A stretch of 64,000 bases of DNA from an uncultured Eubacterium sp. (GCA_934320655.1 CAKRFN010000008.1:1-64000); one strand, 5' to 3'. Shown: positions 44,902 to 54,144, counted from the stretch's first letter. Notes: generated by a model from the sequence alone, not told the origin. Made by a program: numbers and translations.

Positions 44902-46443
44902 ATGCGTATTCTGATTGCAGATGATGAAGAACTGACACGAAATGGTATTATTTCGAGCATTGACTGGGAGAGCCTCGGCATTACACAGATTGACAGCGCA
45001 GACGACGGGATCAATGCACTGTCTTATGCGCAAAAAAATGCTCCGGATATTCTGCTCACCGATGTACGCATGCCGCGCATGGACGGGATCGAGCTGTCAA
45101 AACGGCTGCGTGAGCTGGTCAATGACTGCCCGATTATCTTTATGAGCGGTTATTCGGACAAAGAATATTTAAAGGCAGCCATCAATTTAAAGGCGGTCAG
45201 CTACGTGGAAAAGCCGTTCACGCCCGATGATATTACGGAGGCGCTCGCCGAAGCCGTATCCCTCGTGCAAAAGCAGGAGCTGCAGCGCGAATCCAACCAG
45301 TTTTTTGAGCAGGAAGCCAGCTCCAAGCTGGCGCTGGCACTGACACAGCCCGGAACGAGCCTGCCGGATGTCTCTGTGCTGCCGTTTGACCACAGCCGGT
45401 ATTTTACGACACTGATCTTAAGCACCGGCGAACAGATGCTGCACATGCCGGATGCCACACGCTCGGAGCTGTTTGCGCGTATCCGCAGGCAGTTAGCCGG
45501 TTACCACATGGGTGAGCTGCACACGATGAAGCATACGGCATACGTGATCCTGCATCTCTACAGCGAAAAAAAGCAGCCGCCCCAGACACTTGTACGGATC
45601 TGCCAGTACATTCGTGACCTGCTGCGCTCGTACCGGATCTCGCAGTTTCACCTCGTGCTCGGTGAGACGGTCAAGGGCTATGAAAATATATATACCTCCT
45701 ATAACAGCGCCGTTCTGCTGCTCCAGAGTGCATTTTTTACGCCCTATGAGACGATCCTCGATCCGAATGAGGAGGGACATACGATTTCCGTTACTTATAT
45801 GAACGAATTTCCTGCGCGTTTCCGTGATGCATTATCGAAGCGCGATGCACAGGCGGCGGATGCCCTGTGCGAAGAACTGACAGGAAAGCTGCAAAACAAC
45901 CGCGGTCTGCTTCCGAATCAGGCGAGGGATCTGTATTACAAGCTGCTGATGGTGATCTCCAACTTAGAATACGATGCCAAGGTCAGCACCACGGCAGATG
46001 CTTCCGCACAGAGCCCGCTCGGACAGCTCAATGACTGTATGAACTACAGCGATGTCCATGCCCTGCTGCGCCATGCCGTCACCAGTTATTTTGCGCTGCT
46101 CGAAACCGCAGTAACCGAAAACGCTACACTGTTTTTAATCAAGGACTATATCAGCAAAAATTACAGTGACAGCAATCTGTCGATCAAGGATATCAGTGAC
46201 CACGTACATCTGTCCTCGTCCTATTTATGTACGGTTTTTAAAACGGAAACCGGACAGACGCTCAACCAGTATCTGACCAACTTCCGGATGGAAAAGGCGA
46301 AGCAGCTGCTGGCAGACCCGCGCAACAAGATCAACGAAATCGCTGCCCGCGTCGGATACGGCGACCAGAATTATTTCGGAAAGACCTTTAAGAAGGTGGT
46401 CGGTCTGTCACCTTCCGAATACCGTGAAAAGGAGTCCTTATGA
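44902..46443 (+). CDS. YesN-type response regulator with AraC output domain
   Basis: A 513-residue regulator. Receiver domain residues 1-120 with phospho-acceptor Asp54 (LLTDVRMPRMDG), acidic pair Asp7/Asp8 and Lys in VEKPF. A long middle domain (about 130-400), then two AraC helix-turn-helix units (LSIKDISDHVHLSSSYLCTVF and NEIAARVGYGDQNYFGKTF). Such regulators control sugar ABC importers. The start is ATG 44902, six bases after GGAGG. The stop overlaps the kinase start by four bases (ATGA). Its likely target is the divergent rhaT operon. Confidence 0.93.
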   Translation: MRILIADDEELTRNGIISSIDWESLGITQIDSADDGINALSYAQKNAPDILLTDVRMPRMDGIELSKRLRELVNDCPIIFMSGYSDKEYLKAAINLKAVSYVEKPFTPDDITEALAEAVSLVQKQELQRESNQFFEQEASSKLALALTQPGTSLPDVSVLPFDHSRYFTTLILSTGEQMLHMPDATRSELFARIRRQLAGYHMGELHTMKHTAYVILHLYSEKKQPPQTLVRICQYIRDLLRSYRISQFHLVLGETVKGYENIYTSYNSAVLLLQSAFFTPYETILDPNEEGHTISVTYMNEFPARFRDALSKRDAQAADALCEELTGKLQNNRGLLPNQARDLYYKLLMVISNLEYDAKVSTTADASAQSPLGQLNDCMNYSDVHALLRHAVTSYFALLETAVTENATLFLIKDYISKNYSDSNLSIKDISDHVHLSSSYLCTVFKTETGQTLNQYLTNFRMEKAKQLLADPRNKINEIAARVGYGDQNYFGKTFKKVVGLSPSEYREKESL

Positions 46444-48278
46444 CCTTACTCAAGAAAATCCGGCATATCTACGAATATCAGATTTCCCTGCGCGTGAAAT
46501 TTCTCATCACCCACCTGATTTTAACTATCATCCCGGCATTGCTCATCACCTACTTTGCCTACAATCAGATGGTCAATGTCACGACAAACACGACGCTTCA
46601 CTCGTTAAATACACTGGCTGACCAGACGCGCACAAATATCGGTACGACGGTCAACCAGTTGGAGCTGCTGGCGGAAAATATCAGTGGCAATGATTTTTTT
46701 TCTACCTATATAAGAAACATGGATCCGTCCAGCTATGAATACCTCGTCAGTTTTCCCACATCTGTCCACAATTTTGAAAATGTGATCGCAAACTGTCTGG
46801 ATAACTCCCTCGTCTCCAACGTGCGTGTCTATCTGGACGACGAACATTACCGTGTGCTCCGGGCGCAGTCCGACAATCCTGTATTTGATACATTAGATCC
46901 CGCAAGGGGTACTTACTGGCACGGTATTTTCAGCAGTACCGATGACAATCTGCTGCTGTGCCCGCCGCGTTATCTGTCGCCGACAGAGTCCTCCACACTC
47001 GGCTCACATGCCGTGATACGCCGCCTTTCAGCCGGCAATTCGGAGTGCTACGTCGCGATCTATTTCAGCCAGTCTACGATCCAGCCGATCTTATTGCAGG
47101 ATCTGCCGTACAATAACAGTGTGATCTACATCACCAATTCCCGCAACGAGATCGTCGCCTCAACCAACACAGCGCTATCCGGCACATATTATATTCCCTA
47201 CGACGAGATCACCGAGCGCATTCCGTCCGCTTCCAGGCAGGAGCGCCTGCAGTTTGCCGGGCAGGATGTGTACTGCGGTTGCAAAGTCATCCCCTACACG
47301 GACTGGATCATGGTATCGGCAGTGCCGGAATCCAATCTGACGTCCGAGGGTAATCAGCTCGTCGTAAACTTCATGCTGCTATACGCATTCGTGCTGATCG
47401 TCTGTGTCATCATCAGTCAGGCTTTGAGCAGCTCCGTCACCGGACGGATCTCAAAGGTCGCAGAAAACATGCAGCGCGTGCGCAACAGTGCACTTCCGGT
47501 GCCGATGGACGAGCCGGACGGCTCGGACGAGATCTGTTCACTGATCGATTCCTACAACTACATGTCCGGCGAGATCAACCGTCTGGTCAATGAACAGCAG
47601 CAGACGGCAGACGAACTGCGGCACTCCGAATTCCGGGCGTTGCAGGCGCAGATCAATCCGCATTTTCTGTACAATACACTCGATATGATCAACTGGATGG
47701 CGCGCTCCGGCGAGACGACACAGGTATCGGAGGCAGTGAACCTGCTCTCCCGCTTTTACCGCATCACACTCAGCCGCGGCAGCTCGATCATCACAGTGCG
47801 CGAAGAATTAGAGCATGTGACACTCTATGTCCAGTTACAGAACATGCGCTTTAACGGCAAACTCCATTTTTTTGTGGATGTGCCGGATGAAATGCTCGAC
47901 TATATGATTCCAAAGCTGGTATTCCAGCCGATCGTGGAAAATTCTATTTTACACGGAATATTGGAAAAACCCGTCAAAGAGGGAAATATTGTGATTATGG
48001 GCTGGATGGAGGATGAAACGCTCGTGTTTGTCGTCACGGACGACGGTGTCGGCATCCCGCCGGAAAAGCTGGCTACGATACTGACCGGAAACGGAAACAG
48101 CTCCCACGGCAGCAATATCGCCATCTCCAACACGCATAAAAGAATCCAGCTATGCTACGGCAGCCAGTATGGTCTGAGCTACCGCAGCACACCCGGAAAT
48201 GAAACCGAGGTAGAGATCCGCATCCCCGCCAGCAGCGAATCCGCAGCCTCTACCCCGCATATGATCCATCACGAATAA
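46440..48278 (+). CDS. YesM-type sensor histidine kinase
   Basis: A 612-residue membrane kinase. Helix 1 (about 18-40), extracellular Cache-like sensor (about 45-305), helix 2 (about 308-330), HAMP (about 330-385), His-kinase domain with LQAQINPHFLYNTLDMINWM (phospho-accepting His) and an ATPase domain with VENSILHGI (N box) and VTDDGVGIPPEKL (G box). It phosphorylates the partner regulator encoded in overlap upstream. It could sense the sugar directly or through RhaS (inference). Confidence 0.93.
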   Translation: MTLLKKIRHIYEYQISLRVKFLITHLILTIIPALLITYFAYNQMVNVTTNTTLHSLNTLADQTRTNIGTTVNQLELLAENISGNDFFSTYIRNMDPSSYEYLVSFPTSVHNFENVIANCLDNSLVSNVRVYLDDEHYRVLRAQSDNPVFDTLDPARGTYWHGIFSSTDDNLLLCPPRYLSPTESSTLGSHAVIRRLSAGNSECYVAIYFSQSTIQPILLQDLPYNNSVIYITNSRNEIVASTNTALSGTYYIPYDEITERIPSASRQERLQFAGQDVYCGCKVIPYTDWIMVSAVPESNLTSEGNQLVVNFMLLYAFVLIVCVIISQALSSSVTGRISKVAENMQRVRNSALPVPMDEPDGSDEICSLIDSYNYMSGEINRLVNEQQQTADELRHSEFRALQAQINPHFLYNTLDMINWMARSGETTQVSEAVNLLSRFYRITLSRGSSIITVREELEHVTLYVQLQNMRFNGKLHFFVDVPDEMLDYMIPKLVFQPIVENSILHGILEKPVKEGNIVIMGWMEDETLVFVVTDDGVGIPPEKLATILTGNGNSSHGSNIAISNTHKRIQLCYGSQYGLSYRSTPGNETEVEIRIPASSESAASTPHMIHHE

Positions 48279-48299
48279 AACGAATGAATCTAATCTGCA

Positions 48300-48977
48300 T
48301 TAAATATCGGGAATCTGCCAGTCGATCGGGGCTACCCCGTGCTCTGACAGAAACTCGTTGGCCTTACTGAAATGACGGCATCCGAAAAATCCCCGGTACG
48401 CAGATAACGGGCTCGGATGCGGTGCGGTCAGCACCAGATGCTTTGGATTCGTGAGCATCGGAATCTTGCTCTGTGCTGGTCTGCCCCACAGCAGATACAC
48501 GATCGGACGATCCTGCTCATTCACCGCACGGATCACGGCATCCGTGAACTGCTCCCAACCGCGTCCCTGATGGGAATTCGCCTGATGAGCGCGCACGGTC
48601 AGCACCGTATTGAGCAGCAGCACACCCTGATCTGCCCATTTCGTCAGGCAGCCGTTGTTCGGGATCTTACAGCCGAGATCATCCTGCAATTCCTTATAAA
48701 TATTCACGAGGGAAGGCGGAATCTCCGGCTGTGATTTTTCTACCGAAAAGCACAGTCCGTGTGCCTGATGCTCCCCGTGATAAGGGTCCTGTCCTAAAAT
48801 CAGCACCTTTACCTCATGTAAAGGTGTCAGGTGAAACGCATTGAAAATATCCTCTGACGGAGGATATACCACATGCTCATGGTATTCCTGACGCACAAAC
48901 CGGTAAAGCTGTGCATAATAAGGTTTCCGAAACTCCGGCTCGAGCACCGGCAGCCAGTCATTATCGATCATTGCCAT
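48300..48977 (-). CDS. ung: Uracil-DNA glycosylase (family 1)
   Basis: A 225-residue DNA repair enzyme that removes uracil from DNA. Catalytic Asp64 lies in GQDPYHGEHQAHGLCFSV; the minor-groove loop HPSPLSAYRGFFGCRHF carries the catalytic His; LLNTVLTVRAHQANSH is the usual uracil-pocket segment. Length is typical. AGGAGATG precedes the ATG. It converges with the kinase gene, 21 bases apart. Confidence 0.97.
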   Translation of the reverse strand: MAMIDNDWLPVLEPEFRKPYYAQLYRFVRQEYHEHVVYPPSEDIFNAFHLTPLHEVKVLILGQDPYHGEHQAHGLCFSVEKSQPEIPPSLVNIYKELQDDLGCKIPNNGCLTKWADQGVLLLNTVLTVRAHQANSHQGRGWEQFTDAVIRAVNEQDRPIVYLLWGRPAQSKIPMLTNPKHLVLTAPHPSPLSAYRGFFGCRHFSKANEFLSEHGVAPIDWQIPDI

Positions 48978-49016
48978 CTCTTTGCATCTCCTATCCCGTT
49001 CTTTGGTCAGACTACA

Positions 49017-49778
49017 CTATCGGCGCACGGAAACACCGCGCTCTGCCAGATAGTTTTTGAGATCCATAATCTCCATCTCTTTATAGTGAAACAGCGATGC
49101 CGCAAGTGCCGCATCCGCCTTGCCTTCTGTCAAAGCATCATAAAAATGCTCCATCGTACCGGCACCACCGGACGCGATCACCGGAATCGACACATTTTCT
49201 GCGATCTGCCTGGTCAGTTCAATGTCATAGCCCGCTTTCGTGCCGTCACAATCCATACTCGTGAGCAGAATCTCTCCGGCACCGAGCTTATCTGCCCGCA
49301 TCGCCCATTCCACCGCATCCAACCCGGTATCTATGCGCCCGCCATTTTTGTATACATTCCAGCCGCTGCCGTCCGCACGCCGTCTCGCGTCGATCGCCAC
49401 AACGACGCACTGGCTGCCGAATTTATCCGCTGCCTCACTGATCAGCTCCGGCCGGTTGATCGCCGATGAATTGATCGATATTTTATCGGCTCCCTCGCGC
49501 AGCAATGCCCGAAAATCATCGACGCTGCGGATACCACCGCCGACCGTAAACGGAATAAATACCTTTTCCGCAACCTTTCGCACCATATCCACGACAGTCT
49601 CCCTGCCGTCGGAGGATGCAGTAATATCCAAAAATACGACCTCGTCCGCACCTGCCTTGTCGTAAGCGGCTGCGATCTCTACCGGATCGCCCGCATCGCG
49701 CAGATTGACAAAATTGACACCCTTTACCACGCGCCCATTATTCACATCCAGACAAGGAATGATTCGCTTTGTAAACAT
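49017..49778 (-). CDS. hisF: Imidazole glycerol phosphate synthase, cyclase subunit
   Basis: A 253-residue TIM barrel that, with HisH-supplied ammonia, converts PRFAR to imidazole glycerol phosphate and AICAR, the fifth step of histidine synthesis. Catalytic Asp11 (IIPCLDVNNGRVVKG) and the second Asp in VVAIDARR are present; phosphate sites FTVGGGIRSVDDF and IASGGAGTMEHF are intact. One base separates it from hisH. The rest of the histidine operon is not in this window. Confidence 0.97.
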   Translation of the reverse strand: MFTKRIIPCLDVNNGRVVKGVNFVNLRDAGDPVEIAAAYDKAGADEVVFLDITASSDGRETVVDMVRKVAEKVFIPFTVGGGIRSVDDFRALLREGADKISINSSAINRPELISEAADKFGSQCVVVAIDARRRADGSGWNVYKNGGRIDTGLDAVEWAMRADKLGAGEILLTSMDCDGTKAGYDIELTRQIAENVSIPVIASGGAGTMEHFYDALTEGKADAALAASLFHYKEMEIMDLKNYLAERGVSVRR

Positions 49779-49779
49779 C

Positions 49780-50403
49780 TCAGATTTCCTCCTCTGTTCC
49801 TAATCGTGCAAAATTATTTAAGATCGCCAATCCGACCGTGCTGCTCTTTTCCGGATGGAACTGACAGGCAAACAGATTGCCCTGCTCCACCGAAGCGTGC
49901 ACCAGATCCCCGTAAGATGTCGTCGCCTTGACGATCTGCGGATCAGCCGCTTTCAGATAATACGAATGTACAAAATACACATACGAGCCGTCTGCGATTC
50001 CGCGGAACAGCCGTCCGTCATTTTGCAGCGTTAGAGAATTCCACCCGATATGCGGGATCTTCAGTCCATGCTCCGACGAGAAACGTACCACGCTGCCCCG
50101 GAGCAATCCGAGCCCCTCGACACCCTCGCTCTCCTCGCTGCCATCAAAGAGCAGTTGCAGTCCCAGACAGATACCGAGCATCGGAATCTGCCGCTCCACC
50201 ACCTCATGTACAACCTTATCCAGCTCATATTTTTTCAACTGACGCATCGCATCCCCGAACGCACCCACACCGGGCAGAATGACATGATCTGCATGCAGGA
50301 TCTCCTGTCTGTCCCTTGTGATGATGCTGGGCTGTCCCAGCGAAGCCAGTGCTTTCTCGACGCTTTTCAGATTACCGGCATCATAGTCGATGATTGCTAT
50401 CAT
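49780..50403 (-). CDS. hisH: Imidazole glycerol phosphate synthase, glutaminase subunit
   Basis: A 207-residue class I glutamine amidotransferase that makes ammonia for HisF. Nucleophile Cys in MLGICLGLQLLF, His and Glu in CQFHPEKSS complete the triad; N-terminal IIDYDAGNLKSVEKAL and LPGVGAFGDAM are standard. The start is ATG 50403 with GGGAG upstream; a longer frame to 50466 has no ribosome site. Confidence 0.97.
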   Translation of the reverse strand: MIAIIDYDAGNLKSVEKALASLGQPSIITRDRQEILHADHVILPGVGAFGDAMRQLKKYELDKVVHEVVERQIPMLGICLGLQLLFDGSEESEGVEGLGLLRGSVVRFSSEHGLKIPHIGWNSLTLQNDGRLFRGIADGSYVYFVHSYYLKAADPQIVKATTSYGDLVHASVEQGNLFACQFHPEKSSTVGLAILNNFARLGTEEEI

Positions 50404-50515
50404 ATGTTTGATCTCCCATAAAATTGCCTCAAATGTACCTATCAAATAATAACATACCCGAAACACTTTGTCGATATTGTATCATTTTGAAAGAAATATA
50501 TTTCAGCCGACAGGC

Positions 50516-51403
50516 TCACCAGCACCTGCTGCATTTGCCCATCCCCAGATTGATTGCCTGCTCCTCCGTGATCTGTGTGGCTTTGTCCGGATTCATGTTT
50601 CCGCAATGATTGATGCTGTGATATTTTTCTCCGGTAGCAGATTTCCACACCATAACAGGAGCTGCGTCATCGGATTCTTCTGTATCTTCATCCGGCGTAT
50701 CGTCTGCCGTGTCACTCCGCAAGGTACTGTCTCCGGTCGCATAATCGATCTCAACGCCCGGCTGCACATTGTAACAATACACATCAAAGAGAATTCCTTC
50801 TCCGTCATCCTCTACCGACTTTGCCTCCATCTGTACACCGCTGGCGACCAGATTATCCCCCGCAAAAATCGGCGAAACACGGTACATAACATGATTTCCG
50901 GTTTCCTTCACATAGTCTGCAACCATGTTTTCAAACGGGAGCATTCCCTCCACATTCATGTATCTGGTTCCGGTAATCAGGTTGTTGACGTTTGCATTTT
51001 CACCGGACAACTGATACGCGATCAGATGGCAGCGGTTGTATAAATACTTTCCATCCACAACATCGTATTTCACTGTGTGCCAGCCGCTGGGCTTCACAGG
51101 ACCGATCTCACCACGTTCTTCGCTCGGCATTAAATCTATACCGACACATGCGTATGCGACCCCGCAGCGCCCCAGGGAATCCAGTTCACTATAATATTCG
51201 TAGGACAATGTCGACAAGTCGGTGTCCAAAAAATCCGGCTCATTGTCATTGATGACTACATAAGGATCTCCCACATATTCCGGTATCTGATCCACAGACA
51301 ATGTAATCTCAGTCGAGGGCTGGGTAGCAGAACAGCCCATCAGCATCGCACTACTGATCAGAATACCGACGAGCAACGACTTTATTTTTTTATAGTTACT
51401 CAT
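50516..51403 (-). CDS. Secreted DNA/RNA non-specific endonuclease lipoprotein
   Basis: A 295-residue lipoprotein (lipobox LMGC, Cys24). The nuclease domain spans about 60-225: YNRCHLIAYQLSGENANVNN has the catalytic His-Asn beta-beta-alpha-metal pattern, then NLITGTRYMNVEGMLPFE. A proline/aspartate-rich acidic linker (about 228-250) leads to a C-terminal module with HSINHCGNM and LGMGKCSRCW, a paired-cysteine ending often found on such nucleases. Likely degrades extracellular DNA or RNA for nutrients or during competition (inference). AGGAGAG precedes the ATG. Confidence 0.88.
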   Translation of the reverse strand: MSNYKKIKSLLVGILISSAMLMGCSATQPSTEITLSVDQIPEYVGDPYVVINDNEPDFLDTDLSTLSYEYYSELDSLGRCGVAYACVGIDLMPSEERGEIGPVKPSGWHTVKYDVVDGKYLYNRCHLIAYQLSGENANVNNLITGTRYMNVEGMLPFENMVADYVKETGNHVMYRVSPIFAGDNLVASGVQMEAKSVEDDGEGILFDVYCYNVQPGVEIDYATGDSTLRSDTADDTPDEDTEESDDAAPVMVWKSATGEKYHSINHCGNMNPDKATQITEEQAINLGMGKCSRCW

Positions 51404-51456
51404 TTTCTCTCCTCTTCACAAAGCAGTGCGAATCATTGACTGCCTATTCATTATCA

Positions 51457-52095
51457 TCACTGTACCGTTGACTCGTTTGCACTCATTGCATCATAAACTA
51501 TTTTTTCCAGATATTCTCTCTTTGAAAAATCGTTTCCATCCGAAAAATATGCATTATATGCAACCAACGCTGTCCGAACATATCTTGCATGATCTTCAAA
51601 CAATTTTCTATTTATCACAATTCCCAGTTCATCTGCATACTGGCAGCAAAAAGTAACGGTTGTTCTGGTATTTCCCTCTCTGAATGGATGAATCTTCCAT
51701 AGTTTTGCCAATGTATCACAAAACTCTTCTGCCAGCATTTTTCGATTCATGGATGCCCAATCCTTTTTTCTCATATCAGACAATACCTGATGCAAATCTC
51801 TGACTATATCAAAGGGATCGGAATATTCTACAGATTGTCCACCCAATACATCTTCTTCCTTATATATCAATATCGTTCTTGGCATTCCCGCCCAATCAAA
51901 TAAATCCTGAAAAATATACCTATGCATTTCCAAGAAATGTTCAGTATTATATTTTCCAGGAATTGGATTCATCGCCAGATCTTTCAACCGATATGTTACA
52001 TAGTCAGCCTCCGCCGCGTCTAATAAATCTTGTTCTTTAATATCCAGTTTATTTTTCAGTATATCTACATCTTCATACAAATATGGATCACGCAT
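51457..52095 (-). CDS. Fic-domain protein, probable toxin
   Basis: A 212-residue Fic protein, the fold that attaches AMP or another nucleotide part to target proteins. The Fic loop reads HPFREGNTRTTVTF: the catalytic His, Phe, Glu, Gly, Asn and first Arg are kept, but the usual GNGR has Thr for the second Gly and the distal Arg is Val. The upstream helix IYKEEDVLGGQSVEYSDP is the flap region. No inhibitory motif is seen within the protein, fitting class I, in which a separate antitoxin inhibits. The start at 52095 overlaps the antitoxin gene by eight bases. AT-rich compared with neighbours. Confidence 0.87.
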   Translation of the reverse strand: MRDPYLYEDVDILKNKLDIKEQDLLDAAEADYVTYRLKDLAMNPIPGKYNTEHFLEMHRYIFQDLFDWAGMPRTILIYKEEDVLGGQSVEYSDPFDIVRDLHQVLSDMRKKDWASMNRKMLAEEFCDTLAKLWKIHPFREGNTRTTVTFCCQYADELGIVINRKLFEDHARYVRTALVAYNAYFSDGNDFSKREYLEKIVYDAMSANESTVQ

Positions 52096-52264
52096 CAGCC
52101 GCCCCTTTCATTTTATATTTTTTATCCAAAAAACGCTTCGCATCTTCCATTGTTACTTCACCCTTCTTTTCTTTTTCAATATATTTTTTAAAATCATCTG
52201 TGGGCTCTAATCCATCAACTTTTATCATCCCTATTGCATAATCCCATGCTTCTGTGTTTGTCAT
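52088..52264 (-). CDS. VbhA-like antitoxin of the Fic toxin
   Basis: A 58-residue protein, MTNTEAWDYAIGMIKVDGLE at the N-terminus, then about 12 residues later IEKEKKGEVTMEDAKRFLD. The pattern (helix ending in a Gly-Leu-Glu-Pro turn, then KKGEVTMED) is that of antitoxin VbhA-family proteins, which insert an inhibitory helix into the Fic site. The inhibitory (S/T)xxxE(G/N) motif appears as MIKVDG, with Met for Ser and Asp for Glu. GGCGGG-type sequence precedes the ATG, and AAAGGGG near its 3' end serves the overlapping fic gene. Below the length at which genes are usually called. Confidence 0.75.
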   Translation of the reverse strand: MTNTEAWDYAIGMIKVDGLEPTDDFKKYIEKEKKGEVTMEDAKRFLDKKYKMKGAADA

Positions 52265-52327
52265 AATAACCCGCCTTCCTTTTTAACAATCATTGATAAT
52301 ATCATTACCGTTTTTATGTTTAAATAT

Positions 52328-52333
52328 ATTATA
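52328..52333 (-). promoter_or_regulatory. Extended -10 promoter of the Fic module
   Basis: Minus strand TATAAT with TGG directly before it. Between promoter and antitoxin start, TGATA-A-TATCA (52294-52304) is an inverted repeat that could be a self-regulation site. Confidence 0.45.
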
Positions 52334-52380
52334 CCATTATTTTTTGAGTCTTTCGATAGCACGTTCCATCATTTTTAAAA

Positions 52381-52410
52381 GGGACTGTATATTGTGAAAT
52401 ATACAATCCC
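52381..52410 (-). terminator. Terminator of the charge-block membrane protein gene
   Basis: GGGACTGTATATT (52381-52393) pairs with AATATACAATCCC (52398-52410), one mismatch, then TTTT on the minus strand. Confidence 0.75.
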
Positions 52411-52416
52411 TCTCTC

Positions 52417-54144
52417 TTACTTTAATCCAAGTCCCTTCAAAATCTCATCCAGTGCCAGTGAATAGTCGTCACGATCATCAATCGCGTAAAGCTCACGCGC
52501 CTGCTCTACCGTCACATTAAACTGATCCTGCAACTGCTGGGATGCCTCTGCAACAATGGCATTCATCTGTGTGGTAACGCCCCACTCCTCGGCGTCTGCC
52601 ATATGCAGATCCGCCCTGCCGATTGTGCGCACCAGACAATCCAGTGCCAGATCAAACTTGCGCACCTCCATCATCGGATAATAAGCGTTCAGCTCCGCCT
52701 GCACGCCTGCCAGTGTCTTTGCCTGCTCGTACAGTTCTTCCTCGTCCGCACTGACCTTTGCGCCCGCAAAAGCCTCGTAGCTGCCGACATAATCGCCGCT
52801 GTCAAAGCTCTGCTGTGCCGCCCGCGCCGTATTGCTTTTCGTGAGCAAAGTATTGCCGATCATCACGAAAGCAAACACAGATAATGCCAGCACCCAGATC
52901 ACGATCACCGGTCCCTTAGGCAGCGGTTTTTCTCTCGGTCCCACATCCTTTGGCTTTTTCTCTTTTCTGGGCTTTTTCGGCTTCGGCTCCTTCGGTTTCT
53001 TTTCCTTTTTTTCTTTCTTCGGCTTCGGCTCTTTTTTCTTCTTCTCTTTTTTCGCCTTTTTCCTGCCCTTTTTGCCAGATGCGCCGTCGTCCGATCCACC
53101 CGCCATATCGCCATTCATCGCACGCAGGATCTCCATATTCTCATCCGAGATGCCCTCTAAGCTGCCCACTTCCTCGACATGCTCGTCTGCCACCTCGTCA
53201 TCATCCTCGCCAAACAGCAGATCCATCAGTTTTGCAAAAAATCCAGACTTCTTTTTCTTCTGAACCGGTTTCTTCTCCGCCTGCGAACGTTCTACGACAT
53301 CCGCCGCATGTGACAGGTTCTCCGGCTCCGCACCCAGATCCTCTAAGGAAATCGATTGATCGTCTGCCTCTAACATCTTGCCAATGTCGGATAATGCCTC
53401 ATCCTCACCGCCGCCATTCAGCAGCTTCATAATATCATCATCACTCATCCCACTATCGCCATCCTCCGGCAAAAGTGACTCCTCACCCGCATCACCGGGC
53501 AGATCGAGGTCACCTATATCCTGATTGTCCGTATTGTCAAACAGGTCACCGAGCGCCTCCATTCCCTCTGGCAGCTCTCCGTAATCGGAAGTATCCTCTG
53601 GCTGTTCTGCATTGGCATCATCAAGCGACATCAGATCGCTCAGATCGTCCGCCTGTTCGTCTCCCGCTGGCAGACCACCCAGATCATCCGTCTGTTCGTC
53701 TCCCACCGGCAGATCACCCAGATCATCCGTCTGTGGTCCCTCATTTGCCGCTGCGACTGCCTCCTCCAGTGGATCTCCCTCCACCTGAGGCTCGGACTGG
53801 GATTCGCTCACCAACTGCTCGATCTGATCCATATACGCATCGTCATTGTCTGCACTCTGCGCCGCCTTTGTTTGTTCAAACTCCTGCTCTTCATCCTGTA
53901 GTTCAGACTCAAATTCCTCCAAAAACTTATCGGTATCCTCACGATCCAGCTCATCCTCAAACTCGCGTAAAAACTGGTTTTCTCTCACGCTCTCCAGCGC
54001 TTTCATCGTTTTTGGCGGTAGGTTTTTCTTTGTCATATAAGGATCAGCCGCCTGTTTTTTCTGTTCAAAATCCTCATCGAACTCGCTCAGCTTCTTTGTC
54101 ACATTATTGAGCAGGCTGTCCAGATAATCCTCATTATTCCGCAA
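52417..54144 (-). CDS. Charge-block single-pass membrane protein
   Basis: A 575-residue protein of unknown function. Residues 1-310 are strongly acidic and disordered, with a repeated 13-residue unit (TDDLGGLPAGDEQ type) near 138-168. A Lys-rich block (KKEKKKKEPKPKKEKKEKK) at about 360-405 precedes one membrane helix (about 414-434). The outer 140 residues are helical and Ala/Glu-rich, like a small TPR-type domain. With no signal peptide, the acidic part would be inside and the C-terminal domain outside the cell. It sits just after cheV on the same strand but is separated from it by a terminator. Similar architectures occur in Lachnospiraceae; I give no function. Confidence 0.7.
   Translation of the reverse strand: MRNNEDYLDSLLNNVTKKLSEFDEDFEQKKQAADPYMTKKNLPPKTMKALESVRENQFLREFEDELDREDTDKFLEEFESELQDEEQEFEQTKAAQSADNDDAYMDQIEQLVSESQSEPQVEGDPLEEAVAAANEGPQTDDLGDLPVGDEQTDDLGGLPAGDEQADDLSDLMSLDDANAEQPEDTSDYGELPEGMEALGDLFDNTDNQDIGDLDLPGDAGEESLLPEDGDSGMSDDDIMKLLNGGGEDEALSDIGKMLEADDQSISLEDLGAEPENLSHAADVVERSQAEKKPVQKKKKSGFFAKLMDLLFGEDDDEVADEHVEEVGSLEGISDENMEILRAMNGDMAGGSDDGASGKKGRKKAKKEKKKKEPKPKKEKKEKKPKEPKPKKPRKEKKPKDVGPREKPLPKGPVIVIWVLALSVFAFVMIGNTLLTKSNTARAAQQSFDSGDYVGSYEAFAGAKVSADEEELYEQAKTLAGVQAELNAYYPMMEVRKFDLALDCLVRTIGRADLHMADAEEWGVTTQMNAIVAEASQQLQDQFNVTVEQARELYAIDDRDDYSLALDEILKGLGLK
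53641..53733. repeat. 39-bp tandem repeat inside the charge-block gene
   Basis: Copies start at 53641, 53680 and 53719 (third partial), each beginning CAGATC(A/G)TCCG. They encode the acidic 13-residue unit. Confidence 0.8.

Noticed and set aside
48300..50403. Possible histidine operon around hisH-hisF
   Set aside because: Only hisH and hisF are present; the neighbours are ung and a nuclease lipoprotein.
53641..53733. 39-bp repeats considered as a CRISPR or integration site
   Set aside because: The copies are contiguous and in frame with the acidic protein; no cas or integrase genes are nearby.
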